A stretch of DNA of 64,000 nucleotides from Rallus limicola (GCA_022605955.1 JAKCOZ010000040.1:6148558-6212557), one strand, 5' to 3'. Numbered from the stretch's first letter, positions 32,886 to 45,700 are shown. Made by a program: numbers and translations. Notes: generated by a model not told the origin, from the letters alone.

Positions 32886-34796
32886 AAAACTGGTAGGGAG
32901 CAAAGGAAGAGGTTTATATCCTTTATAAACCCACTGCCAAGGTAGAGAAACTCCAGAACTATCTGGTGAGCAGCATTGTACATGGCAGAGGCAAAAAAAG
33001 AATTTGGATAAAGTTTTATGTATACCACTGAGTCACATCTATTGATGGGTCACTGTCACTGGCATCAACCTCATCTCTGTACAGTTGCTGTTAACTGAGA
33101 TGATGGAACACGCAGGGAATCCAAGTACCATCAGGATTCTACTGATCCCAGACTAGTGCTGAAGGTGGGATAAGATGGCATTCCCTCCTCAAAGGTCTAA
33201 TCACCCAAACAGGGAGGAAGGGAAAAGCAAAATAATTCATCTGAAGCCTTGCAGCAGGTCGGTGGCAGAGCTGGTGCCCGTCGTTCCAGGTTTGCAGAGC
33301 AACTCTCTGCCATGGATTATTTCCCTCTCCAAGGAGGGACAATTGTCAGCCTTGAAATCTGACAACTAGAGTAACCTTTCCCAATGTTTGGAGACTCCAC
33401 AGTATCTAAAACAAAGGATACAGAGAAACACATCACAGGCAAAGCTTTGAAGAAAGCCAAACTAACCTGTTTCTTTTAAATAAGGTGTACATATGTGTTT
33501 TTGCTGGTCTAGCAAGTGCTTACAGAGAAGTGAAGGAGCTCAATGTAGATGAATTGTTGAGAAGGATGAAAAGTTTGGTCTAAAATGAGAAAAAAACCCC
33601 CTTTCTACAAGAGATATGGCTCTGGAAGTTCTCTGATTATGTCACATTGTCCCTCGTGGCTGCTGCTAACAGAGGATAAGACCTGGCTGCTACTATCTGC
33701 TGAACTGATTCCACAGTGTCAACTGAGAGATTTATACTCTAAAGTAGCGGTTCTTGGTAGGGACTCTGAGAAATTTGGCTGCCTAGCATGGATTAGCACT
33801 CTTATCTGCACAATTCCCTCTTCCTCCAACCTGCCCAAGAGGAATAAGAGAAAATCCGATGAGCAAACAGGGGCACAGATTTGCCTGACCACAAACTGGC
33901 AAGTTTTAGCCCTCCTTGGACCCAGCTAAATCACAGTCCTTCCTCCTGATAATATCGAGCAGCAGCTTCCCCATAAATGAAGGGAGGAGTCTTCATTCCC
34001 AGGAGAAGCTGTTGGAAGAGGCTGGGGTAGAGGCAATCTATCACTGCAAGCCATTAAGTATGTACATCCCAGAGTTTCCTTGCATCGACCCTTTGTGTAA
34101 GCTGGGCCAGGAGTGCTTCTCTTATACCCATCAGTCCTTACACTTCCTAGGAGCACGTGGAGTTATCATAGGGAAGATCAATTTCCTTGCCTTTATTTTG
34201 GTGGTGGTGATCTTTTCTTTAACATGGGGTGTATGTGTTTTATAGATAAACCAGCTAAAACCAGTATGAAACAGATACACCAGCAGGAATGGTCTGGAAA
34301 ACGCAATGGCATGGCCTTACACCCCAGTGAGAGTGTTTTATTTGTCGTAGTTCAACAATTTCCATGTCAGGAGCTTAGCTGCTAACTAAATTTGTGTTAT
34401 TTTTAAACACCAATGAAGGAAATCCAAAGGATCCCCCTGAAAATGAAAGAGCATCTGTAACAAAGCCTCTGCTGCCCCAGATAAGGTGAACAGCCCTGTC
34501 CATGCTGTAGGAGCCTGTGCAGAAGCCAGTTCCCTTATCCAGGATTTTCTGGGTATGGTAGTAAAGGACTAAGTTTAGTAACAAGTTCCCTAACTAGAGT
34601 TATGACTGAGATACACGAGGGTAGCAGTTCCCATGAGTCAGGACATGTCACTTTAATTTCTCCTGCCTCCTCCACACGACCATGACTTAAAAACACAGTC
34701 TGATGAAATAACAGTATGAATGATATAAATTAACCATCTCCAGGGCTCAGTTTTCACAGTTGTAACTTTCCCCTCAGTTTTTCTCAAGAAACCAGT

Positions 34797-34906
34797 CATG
34801 CCCTTTCCTCCCCAGTACCCTTTCCTCTCCAGTGCCCTTCCATCCCCAGTGCCCTTTCCTCCACAGTGCCCTTTCCTTCCCAGTTCCTTGCCTTTCCTCC
34901 CCACAG
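34797..34906. repeat. 18-bp minisatellite, about 6 copies
   Basis: The unit is close to CAGTGCCCTTTCCTCCCC, with substitutions between copies. Strongly pyrimidine-rich on the plus strand. Confidence 0.9.
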
Positions 34907-36573
34907 GGATTAGTTATGTAAATTGGAACTTAATCCCCTAAAGGCAAATTTGCAGTTCAAGTCCAAGTGTCTGCCAGCATGGCCAACTGGAACCAAGACC
35001 CGTCAGGGGACCAGGGGGGATGTTTAGCATTTTGTCCCATAGTCTAAGACGATCTTAAACCTCCAGGATCTCCTTCAGGTTACAAAGGCAACCAGCCAGA
35101 TTTCCCACCCCCACCCCTTTTTCTTTTAAACAAGTTCATAACACAATAGATAAAAGGGAAAAATGGGGGGGGAAAAAAAGAAAAAAAAAAGAGGGGGAGA
35201 GGAGGGGAAACCCTCCCCAAAAAGTGAGCTAAGGCTCAGTGAATTTCCAGCAATGTGGTGAACGTATTGTCTGCCCCTGTGACTCTCAAAGGAATGTAAT
35301 AAAAGGAAGACAGCATCTCAGCAGGCAGCTTCTCAGGGAGCCGTCTGCCTTCCAGCCCCTTGATGTAACGCTTGAACAGGTGCAATATAAAGGATGCTAA
35401 ACTGGTGATTATTGGGGCTGCTGGAAAGGGTTTCCTCTCTGATGAGAAGATTTCTTTTTAAAGAAGCTCTGCGATGGGGTATGGTGACCTTTCAAAGGCT
35501 GGCTGTCGCAGGGGGAGCACTTGGAGTGGGAAGGGTGTTCTGCTCTTGTTTAAGCTGCTGTAAATCAGGAGTAGTTCCCGTGGAGTCACTGAGGTGATGG
35601 GCTTGCAGGTGATGGGCTTGCAGGCAGGACAGAGCTGCCCAGGTTGTGCTCCAGGGAGGGCAGAAATGCTGCTGGCTTTGAAACCTGACGTTGGAGTACA
35701 GATTCAACCTCCTGGCTACTCACATACACGCCAGCATCCGAAAACAGTTTCCAGTGCCTACTCCTGGAAGCAGGAAGAACAGCTTTTGGATTAGTTTTGT
35801 TTCCTTCACTACCGTGTCCATCTCTCCCCCGCGCTCACAACCCACAGAGAATAGGGGAAAAAAGATTTTGGGCAGCTCAGGGGCCCCACGAACACCACAC
35901 ATTTCCCCAGTGAGACATGATGCTTTCCCCTTTCCATCTCATTTAGAGCATCTCTTTTTTACACCCCTGAGGATTTGCAGGAGCGGAGTTGAAAAGTAGC
36001 AATGCCAACAAGGCACCTCAGTGTGCACCTTCTTATGGACCTTGTTGGATACTGCCCCTGCACCAGCCCCACAAAAACCTCTTCTGTACCAGTACCGTGA
36101 CTTTAGAGAACATCTTTTTCTTTAACCATGCAGGGATAAAAGGGTTCCCTGTTAAGTTTTCTACTGTTTCTCTGCCTGATCTGGCATCAGGCAGTTCCTT
36201 TTCCACATGAGGACAGAGTGGTGGTTGGGTGGCCCTACAGGAGAGGTCCCCCATTCCCTCAGAGCTGCTCTGTGTCCTCAGGCAGATGATTTTGGGTACA
36301 GCCAGAGCTGGAGGAACACATTACTGGAATTCTTTGCACTTTTCCTACGCTGCTTTTCTAGGATTTAGTTATTTTTGTGCTCTGTGCTTGGGTTTTCCTC
36401 ATTCCTCCTTGTCTGTTCCAGGTGATGTGCCCAAGGCAAGGGCTTCTTTCTCATCATAGACCCCAGGTCCCACGATGATGCTATGTGGACATAAGGGACC
36501 TGTAGGTGAGGCGTTACTCACTAGGCTTTAGGATGATGATGATGATTATTATTATTGGATTATTATTATATTA

Positions 36574-36917
36574 TGCTCCTGAAGGGAGCATACAAACAGG
36601 AGGGGAATCAACTTTTTAAAAGGGTAGACAATGGCAGGACAAGGGGGATGGAGTGAAGCTGGAAGAGGAAAGGTTTAAATTGGATCTTAGGGGGAAGTTC
36701 TTTGCAGAGAGAGTGGGGAGGGGCTGGAAGGGGCTGCCCAGAGAGGGGGTGGGTGCCCCATCCCTGGGGGTGTTGAAGGCCAGGTTGGCTGGGGCCCTGG
36801 GCAACCTTGTGTAGCTCCAGGCCTGGAGGTTGGTGTCCCTGCCTGTGGTAGGAGGTTGGAGCTCTGTGGCCCTTGGGGTCTCTTCCAACACATGCCATTC
36901 TGTGATTCTGTGATTCT
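36574..36917 (+). mobile_element. CR1 LINE 3' end (copy 4)
   Basis: It begins 'gaagggagcatacaaacagg', which aligns with the internal part of copy 1, and runs to the complete CR1 3' terminus with two ATTCTGTG octamers at about 36898-36913. This copy keeps the end that copy 1 lost. It stops about 150 bases before the MLLT6 CpG island. Confidence 0.92.
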
Positions 36918-37069
36918 CTCTTTTTACCGTTTTCCAACCAATTCCTGACGTTTTCACTGCCGAGTATAAACCTTCGGGGGGGGGGGGAGGGGAGGGGAGA
37001 GAAGGGGAGCATTTTCCTCCTTCCACGCAAAGATAACAAAACAGGTGCCAACGGGTTAAAAAAAAACTC

Positions 37070-37961
37070 CTCCGAGAAGGAGCCTGGGAGAGGAGCAGGA
37101 CAGGCGGTGGCGCTCGCGGAGCCCCGATCTGTCAGCGAGGAATTGCGGGGATAATGGGATTTGCGGAGCCGGTCCCAGCTCATCCCTCCGGAGCGATCCA
37201 TGTTGCCTGGCTCGGGCACGCATCCAGCGGTTTGCACACACGGGTGCACACTCGGATTCCTGCTCGGTTTGCTCGGGAGAGGAGAGGGGAGGGGAGGAGA
37301 GAGAGGGAGGGAGGGAGGGAGAGAGGAGGGGGGGACACACGGAAGGGACGGGGCCGGAGGCGAACAAAAAACAACATAGAAGAAAGAAGCGACAGAGAGC
37401 GGCCGGAGGGGGGGTGGGGGGTTACAACAAGATGCATTAATAATTATAATAATTATAAGAATAATAAAATATGACTCTCCCACGCAGAGAAACGCGCCCG
37501 ACCCCGCCAGCCTGCAATCCCCGAACCTCAAATTTTACCGGAGCATGCGGGCGGCGCAGCCATGATTGTATTGGGGGGGGGGGGGGAAGAGAAGGGGGGG
37601 GAAGCGCTTGTGTGTGCTCGTGTGTGCGTGTCTATGTGTGTGAGCGTGTGCGTGTGCCTGGGCGCGGGGCGGGGGCGCGCCGCCCCCGGGTCTGTGTGTG
37701 TGTGTGTGCGCCCCCACCACCACCCCAACACCACCCGGCGCCGCTACGGGGGGTCGGACACCCCTCTCCCCTTCACGGGGCGGCCGTGTGAAAGGCAGAG
37801 CTGCGAGCGGGGAGGGGGGAGCGCGGAGGAGGCGAGGAGAAGGAGGAGGAGGAGGAGGAGGAGGAGGGGGAGGGAGGAAGGGAGGGAGGGAGGAGTGTGT
37901 GCGTAGAGGGAGGCGGGGGGGGGGGGGGTTGGGGGGGGTGGAAGGAAACCCTCATGGAAGT
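37070..37961 (+). promoter_or_regulatory. MLLT6 CpG-island promoter and 5'UTR
   Basis: CpG-dense sequence starts at about 37.07 kb and continues past the first exon to about 38.75 kb. It contains GA-rich tracts (37275-37328), GT-rich DNA (37609-37710) and (GGA)n at about 37832-37868, typical of a TATA-less housekeeping promoter. No TATA or initiator can be assigned, so the transcription start is unknown. The AT-rich patch at 37429-37470 inside the island is unusual. Confidence 0.7.
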
Positions 37962-37965
37962 ATGA
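37954..37965 (+). other. Minimal upstream ORF overlapping the MLLT6 start codon
   Basis: ATG GAA GTA TGA: a three-codon frame whose stop codon overlaps the MLLT6 initiator in the string ATGA (main ATG 37962-37964, stop TGA 37963-37965). The upstream ATG has G at +4 but C at -3, a middling context. Such an arrangement is typical of termination-reinitiation control or leaky scanning. The effect is inferred. Confidence 0.6.
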
Positions 37966-38070
37966 AGGAGATGGTGGGAGGCTGCTGTGTCTGTTCTGAT
38001 GAGCGGGGCTGGGCGGAGAACCCGCTGGTGTACTGCGACGGGCACGGCTGCAATGTGGCGGTGCACCAAG
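37962..38070 (+). CDS. MLLT6: MLLT6 (AF17) coding exon 1: start and first PHD finger half
   Basis: Encodes residues 1-36 (MKEMVGGCCVCSDERG...) plus the first base of codon 37. AF17 is a nuclear DOT1L-complex subunit. Its PHD-knuckle-PHD (PZP) module, spanning exons 1-6, is expected to read unmodified H3K27 as in AF10. Zinc ligands here are C8, C11, C25, C30 and H35. MLLT6 rather than MLLT10 is shown by exon 4 (YVPHDRFNK) and exon 6 (VLEVDNVKYCGYC), where MLLT10 differs. The start matches the known short AF17 N-terminus; MLLT10 has an extension. Donor AAG|GTAAGA at 38071. Eight exons (759 coding bases, 253 codons) are in the window. The OM-LZ DOT1L-binding region lies beyond the right edge. 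Confidence 0.96.
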
Positions 38071-41000
38071 GTAAGACACCGGCCCGGCCCCGCCGCCGGC
38101 ACCGGGGGCAGCGCGGGGCCGGGGCGCCGCCGCCTCTCCCGTCGGGTGCCCCGGGGAGGCCGGGAGGGGGTGGGTGGGGGGGTGGTGGTGAAGTATGGGG
38201 GGTGCGGGGGCGGCGGCGGCGGCGGGGGGGGGGCTTTGTTTTATCCCTATTGTTCAAAATAACGGTGTCGCCGCTGGCCTGGCTCGGCGGAGGAGTCGGC
38301 GGGGGGGGGGAGCGCGGTGTACCGAAGGCGAGGGGGGAGCGGAGTTGGTCATCAGCAGCGGTGGGGGCGGAGGGGGGGGGGGATGCACCTCCCGGGGCTC
38401 GGGGGGCGCGTTACCGGGAGCGGGTAGAGACCGCCAGCCCGTTCCTTCCTTCCTTCCTTCTTTCCTTCCTTCCTTCCTTCCGCGGGGGGAAGGGGGGGTG
38501 CCCGGGGCGGCGGAACCCGGTAGTTTTCCTCCCCCCCTCCTTTCCCCGCCGGTGCCACGGGAACGGCGGATTGCCGAGCCCCGGCCCGGGAGGGAGGAGC
38601 ACAGTGCCGGGCTGGGAACCGCCGCAGCCGCCCCCGGGGGTCCGGTTCCTCGCCTCAGCCCGCTGCCGCACATGGCCCCGGGTAACCCCGGGGAGGGCGG
38701 GGGGGTTGGGGTGGCGGCGGGATCCAGAGCTGCGTCCTCTCAGGGTGGGAGGGAGGGAGGGAGGCAGGCAGCCCTTCTAGCAAAGATAGGGGCTATTTGC
38801 ATTTTAAATAGCTCGGAGCACGCCCCTGACACACGGTACCGGGTTGGAAAGTTTGTCTTCGGGTCTCCAAACAAACCCAGAAAAAAAGAAAAAACACCGA
38901 AAAAAAAAAAAAGAAAAACGAAACCAAAAAAAAACCCACCCCAATCCAAAATCCCCATGATGTCTTTGCTTTCATTCAAATCCAGCAGAAAGGCGCGGTG
39001 ATGATTATCCTGGCTGGTTTGTTTTGGAGAACATGAAGGTTTCTGGTCTCATCTGGCATGTCTGTTTTCCCATCTATTATTATCCCATCCATCTCCCGGC
39101 GCATCTCCAGCCTCTTCCTGTGCGCTCGGTGCCTCCCTGCATGCTCCTGTCCCCAGCCACGGACGTGTCCTGCTCTGCCCCTGTCAGGCGCAGGTCTCTG
39201 GGTCTGTAGGTTGGGCTTTCGTTCCGCTTCTCGTACGCTTGGTGTATCCATGAGTAAGAAGCTGCTTACAGCCAAGTGACTAAAGAGGTGTTAGAAAGGA
39301 GGAAGCGAAGCTGGCAGGGGATTTCTCTTGGTTCCGAGTCGATGCTTGGGTGTCTCCTGTCATCCAGCAGCCTCTCCGGGGTGCCTCTGAGGGACCTGGA
39401 ATGACACTTTTAATTTTGCTGGTCTAAGTCTTCCCTTCTTCCCTTTATTTATCAAATCTGGTGCTAGAGAATGGGTCTTTTCATCGCTTTATCTCTTTGG
39501 AGGGAGATAAGGGGCATCAGCATCCTTGTGCCCGCTCCTGAGGTTGATAGGAATGCTTTCTTGCTGGCAAGAAGAGTTTGGAACGTGCAAAGGCTTTTCT
39601 TCTCTCAGGGTGCTTGCTTCTAGGCCCGCACAGGTACCCAGCCTGGGTGTGTTTGCCACAGCGGTGGGGCAGTGGGCACGTTTTGAGAAGAGTCTTGTTG
39701 AGGGTTTGGGCAACCCAACTGTCTGTTTGGGGCTTGTAAGGGTCCTTCAGGATGGAGTAATTGATACAGAGCATGGCAGTGCATGGTCTTCAGCCCTCTC
39801 TTTAGAGCCTGCTTGGGGAACGTAGCAGCAGCGTGGTGCTTTGGTGGGCTTTGGTTGCTTGAACAGACACAAACCGCTGTCAGGGATCATTTGGGTCATC
39901 AGTTCTCCTTCCATGCAGCCACACACAGGGTTTGTTATCTGTCTGCTGCTCGGATATTCACAAAACCAGAGTTAGCTTTTGAAATGATTGTGCAGTTCAG
40001 TGTAGGGAGCTGTAATTCTGTGAAGCTTGTGTCAGAGCTACGCGTTTGGGCCGGTCCTGAAAGCCATCGCTGTGACTGTGGGGAGAAATCTTGACTTTCC
40101 AGTAAAAAATGCAAGATGTTAATATCTGATTGGCAGTGAAGACTCTCTGAAGGTGGTTAGAACACTTAAAACCCTATTTCCAACTCTGCCTTATGTCTGT
40201 TCTGCCTTTCCCCTTATTTTCTTCCTTGTTTTCTTCCTTTTTGACGCAGTGGACACAGCAGCATGCGCTGGCTCCAGCTGAGTGCTTGCTTTTGGCCATA
40301 AGCCTGCTTCTAAAGATGGACCCAAGGCTGGCTCCTCTGTCACTGCTTTCATGGAGTTTCTATTTTCTTACATGTATGCCTTGGCTCATCTTGCAGGCAG
40401 CTCCTTTGGTTTAACTCTCCAATTGGGCTCATTTTCTTGGCTGATGTAGAGTAATAGACATTAAGAGAGAGGGAGAGAACCCATTGCGGGTCGTGTCTGG
40501 TCTGTGCCCCAGGGAACATCACAGGATTGCTTCCAGCAGGATATTTTCAGATGCTATGTCCAACCTACTTTCAAATGTCTCGAGTGACTGGGATTCCATT
40601 CCCACTGCCAGTTCGCATTGGAAGGTGGAATAAGGAAGAGAGAACTTGTTCTTTCCTAAGAGACTCCTGTGCCTTTATCTGAGATGCATAGCCTTACTTC
40701 TCACCACTATCTATACCAGCCTCTGTTGCTTTAAACCCACCTGCTTCTTGGTCCAGAGAGCTTTCCAGGGTCAGAAATCCCTCTCTGGGGACTCAGAAAG
40801 ACCACCCTTTGGCAATTAGAGGGAGAAGGTCACAAAGAAGGTGAAGTCTTCAAGCAGCATCACCCCATCCGAGAAGGGAGCTAGTTTTAAAGAAGCAGGA
40901 GCTGCAGCTTGTGGAGGGGAGACTCTCAGAGCATCAGTAGTGATGCAGAAAGCAAGAGTAGCTGGATGAAAACAGGAGTTTTGTCAGCTTATCAGCTGGA

Positions 41001-41606
41001 GACTTGTATGAACACAAAACACCCTCCCAGGAGTAGTCCTAAAAAGCCTGAGGTCAGCGATTGTGGAAGCTGCTGCGAGAGGCTGCTGAGGGATGTGGCT
41101 TTACAGCCTTGAGGGCCTGTGGGATAAACGGGAGTTTCTCTGCTGTTCTCACTGAGATCACTTCCTGATGCTGAGATTTTTATCTTAGCCCTGTTTATGG
41201 TGAAGGTGCTTCACAGCCATCCCTGTCATCATCCTAGATCTAGATCACTGGTGATGCTTGAAAAGTTGAGGGGTAAGAAATTGCTGTGTTTGTGTTTGCT
41301 AGGCCAGAGTTACACACAGTTTAGGAAGCACTCTGTTCCCACTTAGGCTGGTTCTTCCTAGTTTTTCATACTGGGCATGAGTTTGTTTGACAACAATGTG
41401 GCACGCTGGACCCTGTGCAAAAGGCTGGTGGCTGCTGCTCGGTCTGGAACCTAGAAAGGAGGGTAAAATGCTGCATCAATGTAATTTTGGGGTTTGTCAC
41501 CTGCATCTGTCAGCAATAACAGCTCTGGCAAACTTCTACATACACCCCAGAAACCAAACAGTGGATCTAAAGATGGTCTAACAGGTTCTCTTTACTTTTC
41601 TTCCAG
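38071..41606 (+). other. MLLT6 intron 1
   Basis: GT-AG intron of 3.5 kb. The first ~0.7 kb remains CpG island, with (TTCC)n at 38442-38480 and an A-rich tract at 38878-38936. An old CR1/L3-type fragment lies at about 40556-40760. No other gene is visible. The acceptor is a pyrimidine tract ending TTCTTCCAG at 41606. Confidence 0.85.
40556..40760 (-). mobile_element. Ancient CR1/L3-type LINE fragment (antisense)
   Basis: The plus strand has the block order TTTCAAATGTCTCGAGTGA, GGGATTCCATTCCCACTGCC, a TTCTTTCCTAAGAGA equivalent of the 'cttcctaatat' block, and TTTAAACCCACCTGCTTCTT. This is the antisense signature of CR1/L3 ORF2 3' DNA as I remember it. It is heavily diverged, so much older than the CR1 copies with intact ends. 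Confidence 0.5.
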
Positions 41607-41686
41607 CTTGCTATGGAATTGTCCAAGTTCCTACCGGCCCCTGGTTCTGTCGGAAATGTGAATCTCAAGAGAGAGCCGCCCGGGTG
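41607..41686 (+). CDS. MLLT6: MLLT6 coding exon 2: end of the first PHD finger
   Basis: 80 bases, codons 37-63 (ACYGIVQVPTGPWFCRKC...). It supplies C38, C51 and C54, completing the C4HC3 PHD1 (C8, C11, C25, C30, H35, C38, C51, C54). Acceptor CCAG at 41606, donor GTG|GTGAGT at 41687. It joins exon 1 in phase 1 and ends in phase 0. Confidence 0.96.
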
Positions 41687-41794
41687 GTGAGTGCTCAGCA
41701 CCCTTGTCCTTAAATGAAATAGGTTTGTTCAATGCCCTTCATGTCTGCTGGAAGTGATGTGGTGCCTTGGCAGAAGTGATGGAGCCTACTTACA

Positions 41795-42200
41795 AAGCCA
41801 GGCTGGGAAAGCTGGGCTGGTTCAGCCTGGAGAAGAGAAGCTCCAGGGAGTCCTAATTGTGGTGTCCCACTCAAAGGGGTCCCACAGGGAAGCAGGAGAG
41901 GGGCTGGTCACCAGGGAGTGTGGGGACAGGACACGGGTGATGGCTGCAAGCTGGCAGAGGACAGGGATGGGTTAGAGGTGAGGAATGAATTCCTGACTCT
42001 GAGGGGGGGGGAGACCCTGACACAAGGTGCCCAGAGAGGCTGTGGGAGCCCCTGAATCTCTGGCAGGGTTTGAGGCCGGGTTGGATGGGGCTTGGGGCAC
42101 CCTGGGCTGGTGGGGGTGTTCCTGCCTATAGCAGGGGGTTGGAAATAGATGGGCTTTGAGCTCCCTTCCAACCCAAAGCGTTCTGTGATGCTGCTGTGAC
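41795..42200 (+). mobile_element. CR1 LINE 3' end (copy 5, older subfamily)
   Basis: CR1 block order is present (GGCTGGTTCAGCCTGGAGAAG; GCCCAGAGAGGCTGTGGGAG; GGTTGGATGGGGCTTGGGGC; CTTCCAACCCAAAGCGTTCT) and it ends near TTCTGTGATGCTGCTGTGA. Its sequence differs clearly from copies 1-4, so it is a separate subfamily. It shares the sense orientation of MLLT6. Confidence 0.9.
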
Positions 42201-42609
42201 TGTAATCCCAGCTCTGCCTGTAGCCTGCTACAGCTTGTCTATACAATGAGAATAACTGTATACAACACTATTTGGTGTTTTGATGAGAGGTGCTTTTAAG
42301 CAAGTTCTCAGTGACAAAATTTTTGAGTGTAGAGACCTCCATCTTCTAAAAACAAATCACAGCGTTCTGCTAAAAGGTGGTTTCCCTGCTGCTGCTTCTG
42401 TTTAAGGTCCTCAGAAGTTTTGGAGTGGAGGGAAGTTGGCATCACCTGAGATGCTGCTATCCTGTCAGAGCTGTCAATGCTGACTGACAGGAGGGATTGG
42501 CACTCTTAGCTCACAGCAACACCCTCCTGCAGAAAGTCTTCCGAGTTTGTAAAACAGCAGAGAAAATGACAGGAAGCTGGATCGGGCTTTACTTTCTGTC
42601 TGAGTAGCA

Positions 42610-42700
42610 ATTTAGCAGTGTAGAACACTTTACAAATGTTCTTAATTAATTCTGGCATTTCCCGGTGAGGCAGGAAAGTGGAAACAATCAGGCTGGGGCT
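42610..42700. repeat. Possible ancient amniote repeat fragment
   Basis: ACACTTTACAAATGTTCTTA followed by ATTAATTCTGGCATT and CCCGGTGAGGCAGGAAAGT resembles the 'gctttacaaacattaattaa...gtgaggtaggtaa' signature of old amniote repeats. It is short and diverged, so the assignment is tentative. Confidence 0.3.
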
Positions 42701-45700
42701 GCCTCTTAGGTCTGTCTTTGTGGCAAAGTTACTTGTGCAGTAAACTAGGCTGTGAGTTTATCACATGGCAGCTACTCTGTGATAACTTCCCATCTGAGCC
42801 CTTACCAGATACGGCTGCACCACCCAAATCCTGTAGGTAACGTGTTAGTTATGCCATGGATGCTGCTTGTGCTGTACCATACATCCACAATAGCTTCACC
42901 CCTTTGCTTCCTCCAGGATGGATTTCAATTCAGCTTTGGCATTCCTGACATAGGGAAAGGCCTCATCAGGACACACAAAGTTTATTAACACCTGTACTGC
43001 CTTCTGAAGGGGTTTAGCTGATTAGTTTCTGAAGTACGCACCCAGTGAAGCAGGGGGTTCTGCAGTACCCACCCAGAGGTCAGGAGGGGACCTCTGAACC
43101 TCTGGATCTGTGCAGGCTGGAGCAGGCAGCGTGCTCCATCCCAGCCGGGCTCTCTGCTTGCTGCAGTGCACAAATTTAATCTGTTTCACAGATGGGTGAA
43201 GAACTTGGCAAAGATGAGTGGATGGGGGAATTAGGTATCCATCCTGTGCTCTCTACAGTGCATTAACTCGTTCCTCCTTGGAAGGGGGAGTGTAAACAAG
43301 ACCAGACTTCCCGACCTGAGCTCTTTTCCCACTGTAAGATGCTGCTTTTATGTGCGCTGCAGTCACGAAGATCAAATGTGTCTTTGAATGGTTTTACATC
43401 CTGCAGATCGTTTCATAGCAGAGAAAGGAATTTGGATTTCATGTGCTCCTTCCCCCCCACCCCAAACCATGTGGGCAGAGAGAACCTCTTCAGCGTTAGC
43501 TCTGATGCAGCCTAAGCTGTAGTAACACACAAACACACAGGTTCTCCTCACCTGTGCTCACTGCAAGGACTTTCCACTTGCACATTACACACTTCAAACT
43601 GGTAGTAGGTACCAGGAAAACAATAACCCCGCAGGCGGCTCCTCCTTTAACTCACCCTCGGGGAAATCTGTTAAGACAACGCGTGGTGGGCTTCGGTCAT
43701 GCCATTCAGCCCCCTGGCATTCAGCCCTGCTACTATAATAACTGAACAGTGATAATCTTCCTTCCTAAGCAGAGCTGGGGATGATTTCCTATCTAAATCC
43801 CTCACCTTTTCAGTTAAACACCAGCAGTCATAGCAACGGACACGCAGATGGGTAAATACTTAAAAAAGAGCCGAGCTCTTTGATGTAGAGAACAGAGTGC
43901 TCGGAGTAAGGGAAATGAGTCAGGGCTTATGAGATCCCTGCACAGCTCTACTACTAAAGCACTTTGAATCAGGGCTTCATGGTCCAGTGAGGCTGGAGGA
44001 CCGTGGAGCTCTTCCATCGCCCTGGGTTTCAGGGCACTGCTGGTGCCTAGCTTTCTCCAGCCGTAAAAGGGCCGTTATCAGCCTGCAGACACTGCCCTGG
44101 GGATGTTCAAGGAGAGGTGATGCTATCTGAGCGCTAAGTAACACTGACAACAGCAGCAGGATGATCTGGTATTTGTATTTCTTTCATAATGACTGTGTGG
44201 CAAACTCCTTTGAAAAACAACAATGTTTTTCTTCCCACATCTGCCTTCATAGAAGAATCTTAAAGCAGCTGACAAGCTTTGTCCATAACAAACTCATTTA
44301 TTGGCTAAATATTGATACTTTCGCCTTGAAAATGAGATTGGGAGAATATTGCAGTCCCTCGTGAGTGCTTTGAGGCATGAGTCTCCCAATTTCTGTATCC
44401 CTTCATCCTCTGCTCAGCTTTGGAAGGAGGGCTCAAGAACCCTAACTTGGGTTGGCAGGTGTAGTTGCTTGGTGGTCCTGGAGTTAGAAGCCCCAGGAGG
44501 TCAGGAGCTCTAACCTTACCCATCACAACCTGGTTTAAATCAACCAAGCTCTACTCTTTTCCCAGAGTTGAAATAAAAACCCCGGAGACTGCCTTGGCCT
44601 ATGCAGGTTGAATAAAAGGAAGAGGTACCGCTAATCCCTGCTCATAACCCCTCCTTCAGATGCTCAGGTCCCTAAAGGATGCTGTGGACGCTATTGTGCT
44701 TACAGTAAGCAACCCAAAGCCCATCCACTTTGTAATCAAATTGTCTGGGAAGCCCGGTGAGCTGCAATGGCCAGAGGCACTCATGTGAGGGATCATGTGA
44801 AGGCTTTAGCTGTCATTTAGAGTCAGGGCTATTAAAAGTCTTGTGTGGGGCCGATGGAGCTGTTAACCCCTCTTGTTACAATCAGAGCTTTGCTAATCGC
44901 ATGGTGGGAGAGCCGCTTTGATCTGAGGGGTGGAGGGGAGAGCGGAGGGGCCTTTTCAAGTGCAAATTTCTTATTACAGTGTCTCAGTTAACCCAGTTCT
45001 TTTTCCGTCTTGGCTCTGTCGGGCTTTCCATAGTAATTGTGAGAGCAGCTCGCCAGCCCTCTGCCAGCCCAGACCTAACCAGGAGCAGGCAGAACACACC
45101 TCTTGTAGACACCCATCCCTGTCTTTGTCCCCTCATCCCTTATTTATACACAGGGATTTCTTCATTGCCAAAGGTGCTGTTTGACTCCCAGTAAAGAATT
45201 CAAGGATGAGCCTCCTCACTGCCCATTCCATTGCAATCCTATTTATTGTGCCCATCTTTACCAGGAGGTAAAGTTTCAGCAGAGATGTTGCTTGAGGGAA
45301 AAAAACCCAAAAACACCCACCTTTGTGGAAGGCCCTGGGGGATTACTTGGTGGTGGGGGGCATTTGCTCGTGGCTGGTTATCACTCGGTGTGTCGGTGTT
45401 TTTTGTGGCGTGGAACACCTGGCCTGCTACGCCTGCCAGGGCTGAGCGATCACGGGGAAGCGCAGGCGAGAGCACACACTCAGAGCAGTCCACCCCATCA
45501 TCTCACTTTGACCCCAGGCACCTCATTTCGAAACTTTCTGATTAAGCCCTTTTTTTTTTTTTTTCACAGAAAACCTTTTTTTTTGGGTGGTTTTTTTTTT
45601 TTTTTGTTTTGGTTTGGCTTTTTAAAAGATCAGGCATTTCTGCTAAGGAAGAAGAAGGGTTGCATGTCACAGGTTTTCAGCTTTGTTTTAAAGTCAAACG

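Larger units (their letters stand above)
32363..36573. other. Intergenic DNA, no gene seen
   Basis: Mostly non-repetitive, average composition, with one RFX-type site (32873-32885), an 18-bp minisatellite (34797-34906), an A-rich tract at about 35171-35193, a direct repeat of the 14-mer GGTGATGGGCTTGC near 35594-35622, and an ATT/GAT-rich tract at about 36534-36571 just before a CR1. No exon recognised. Confidence 0.5.
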
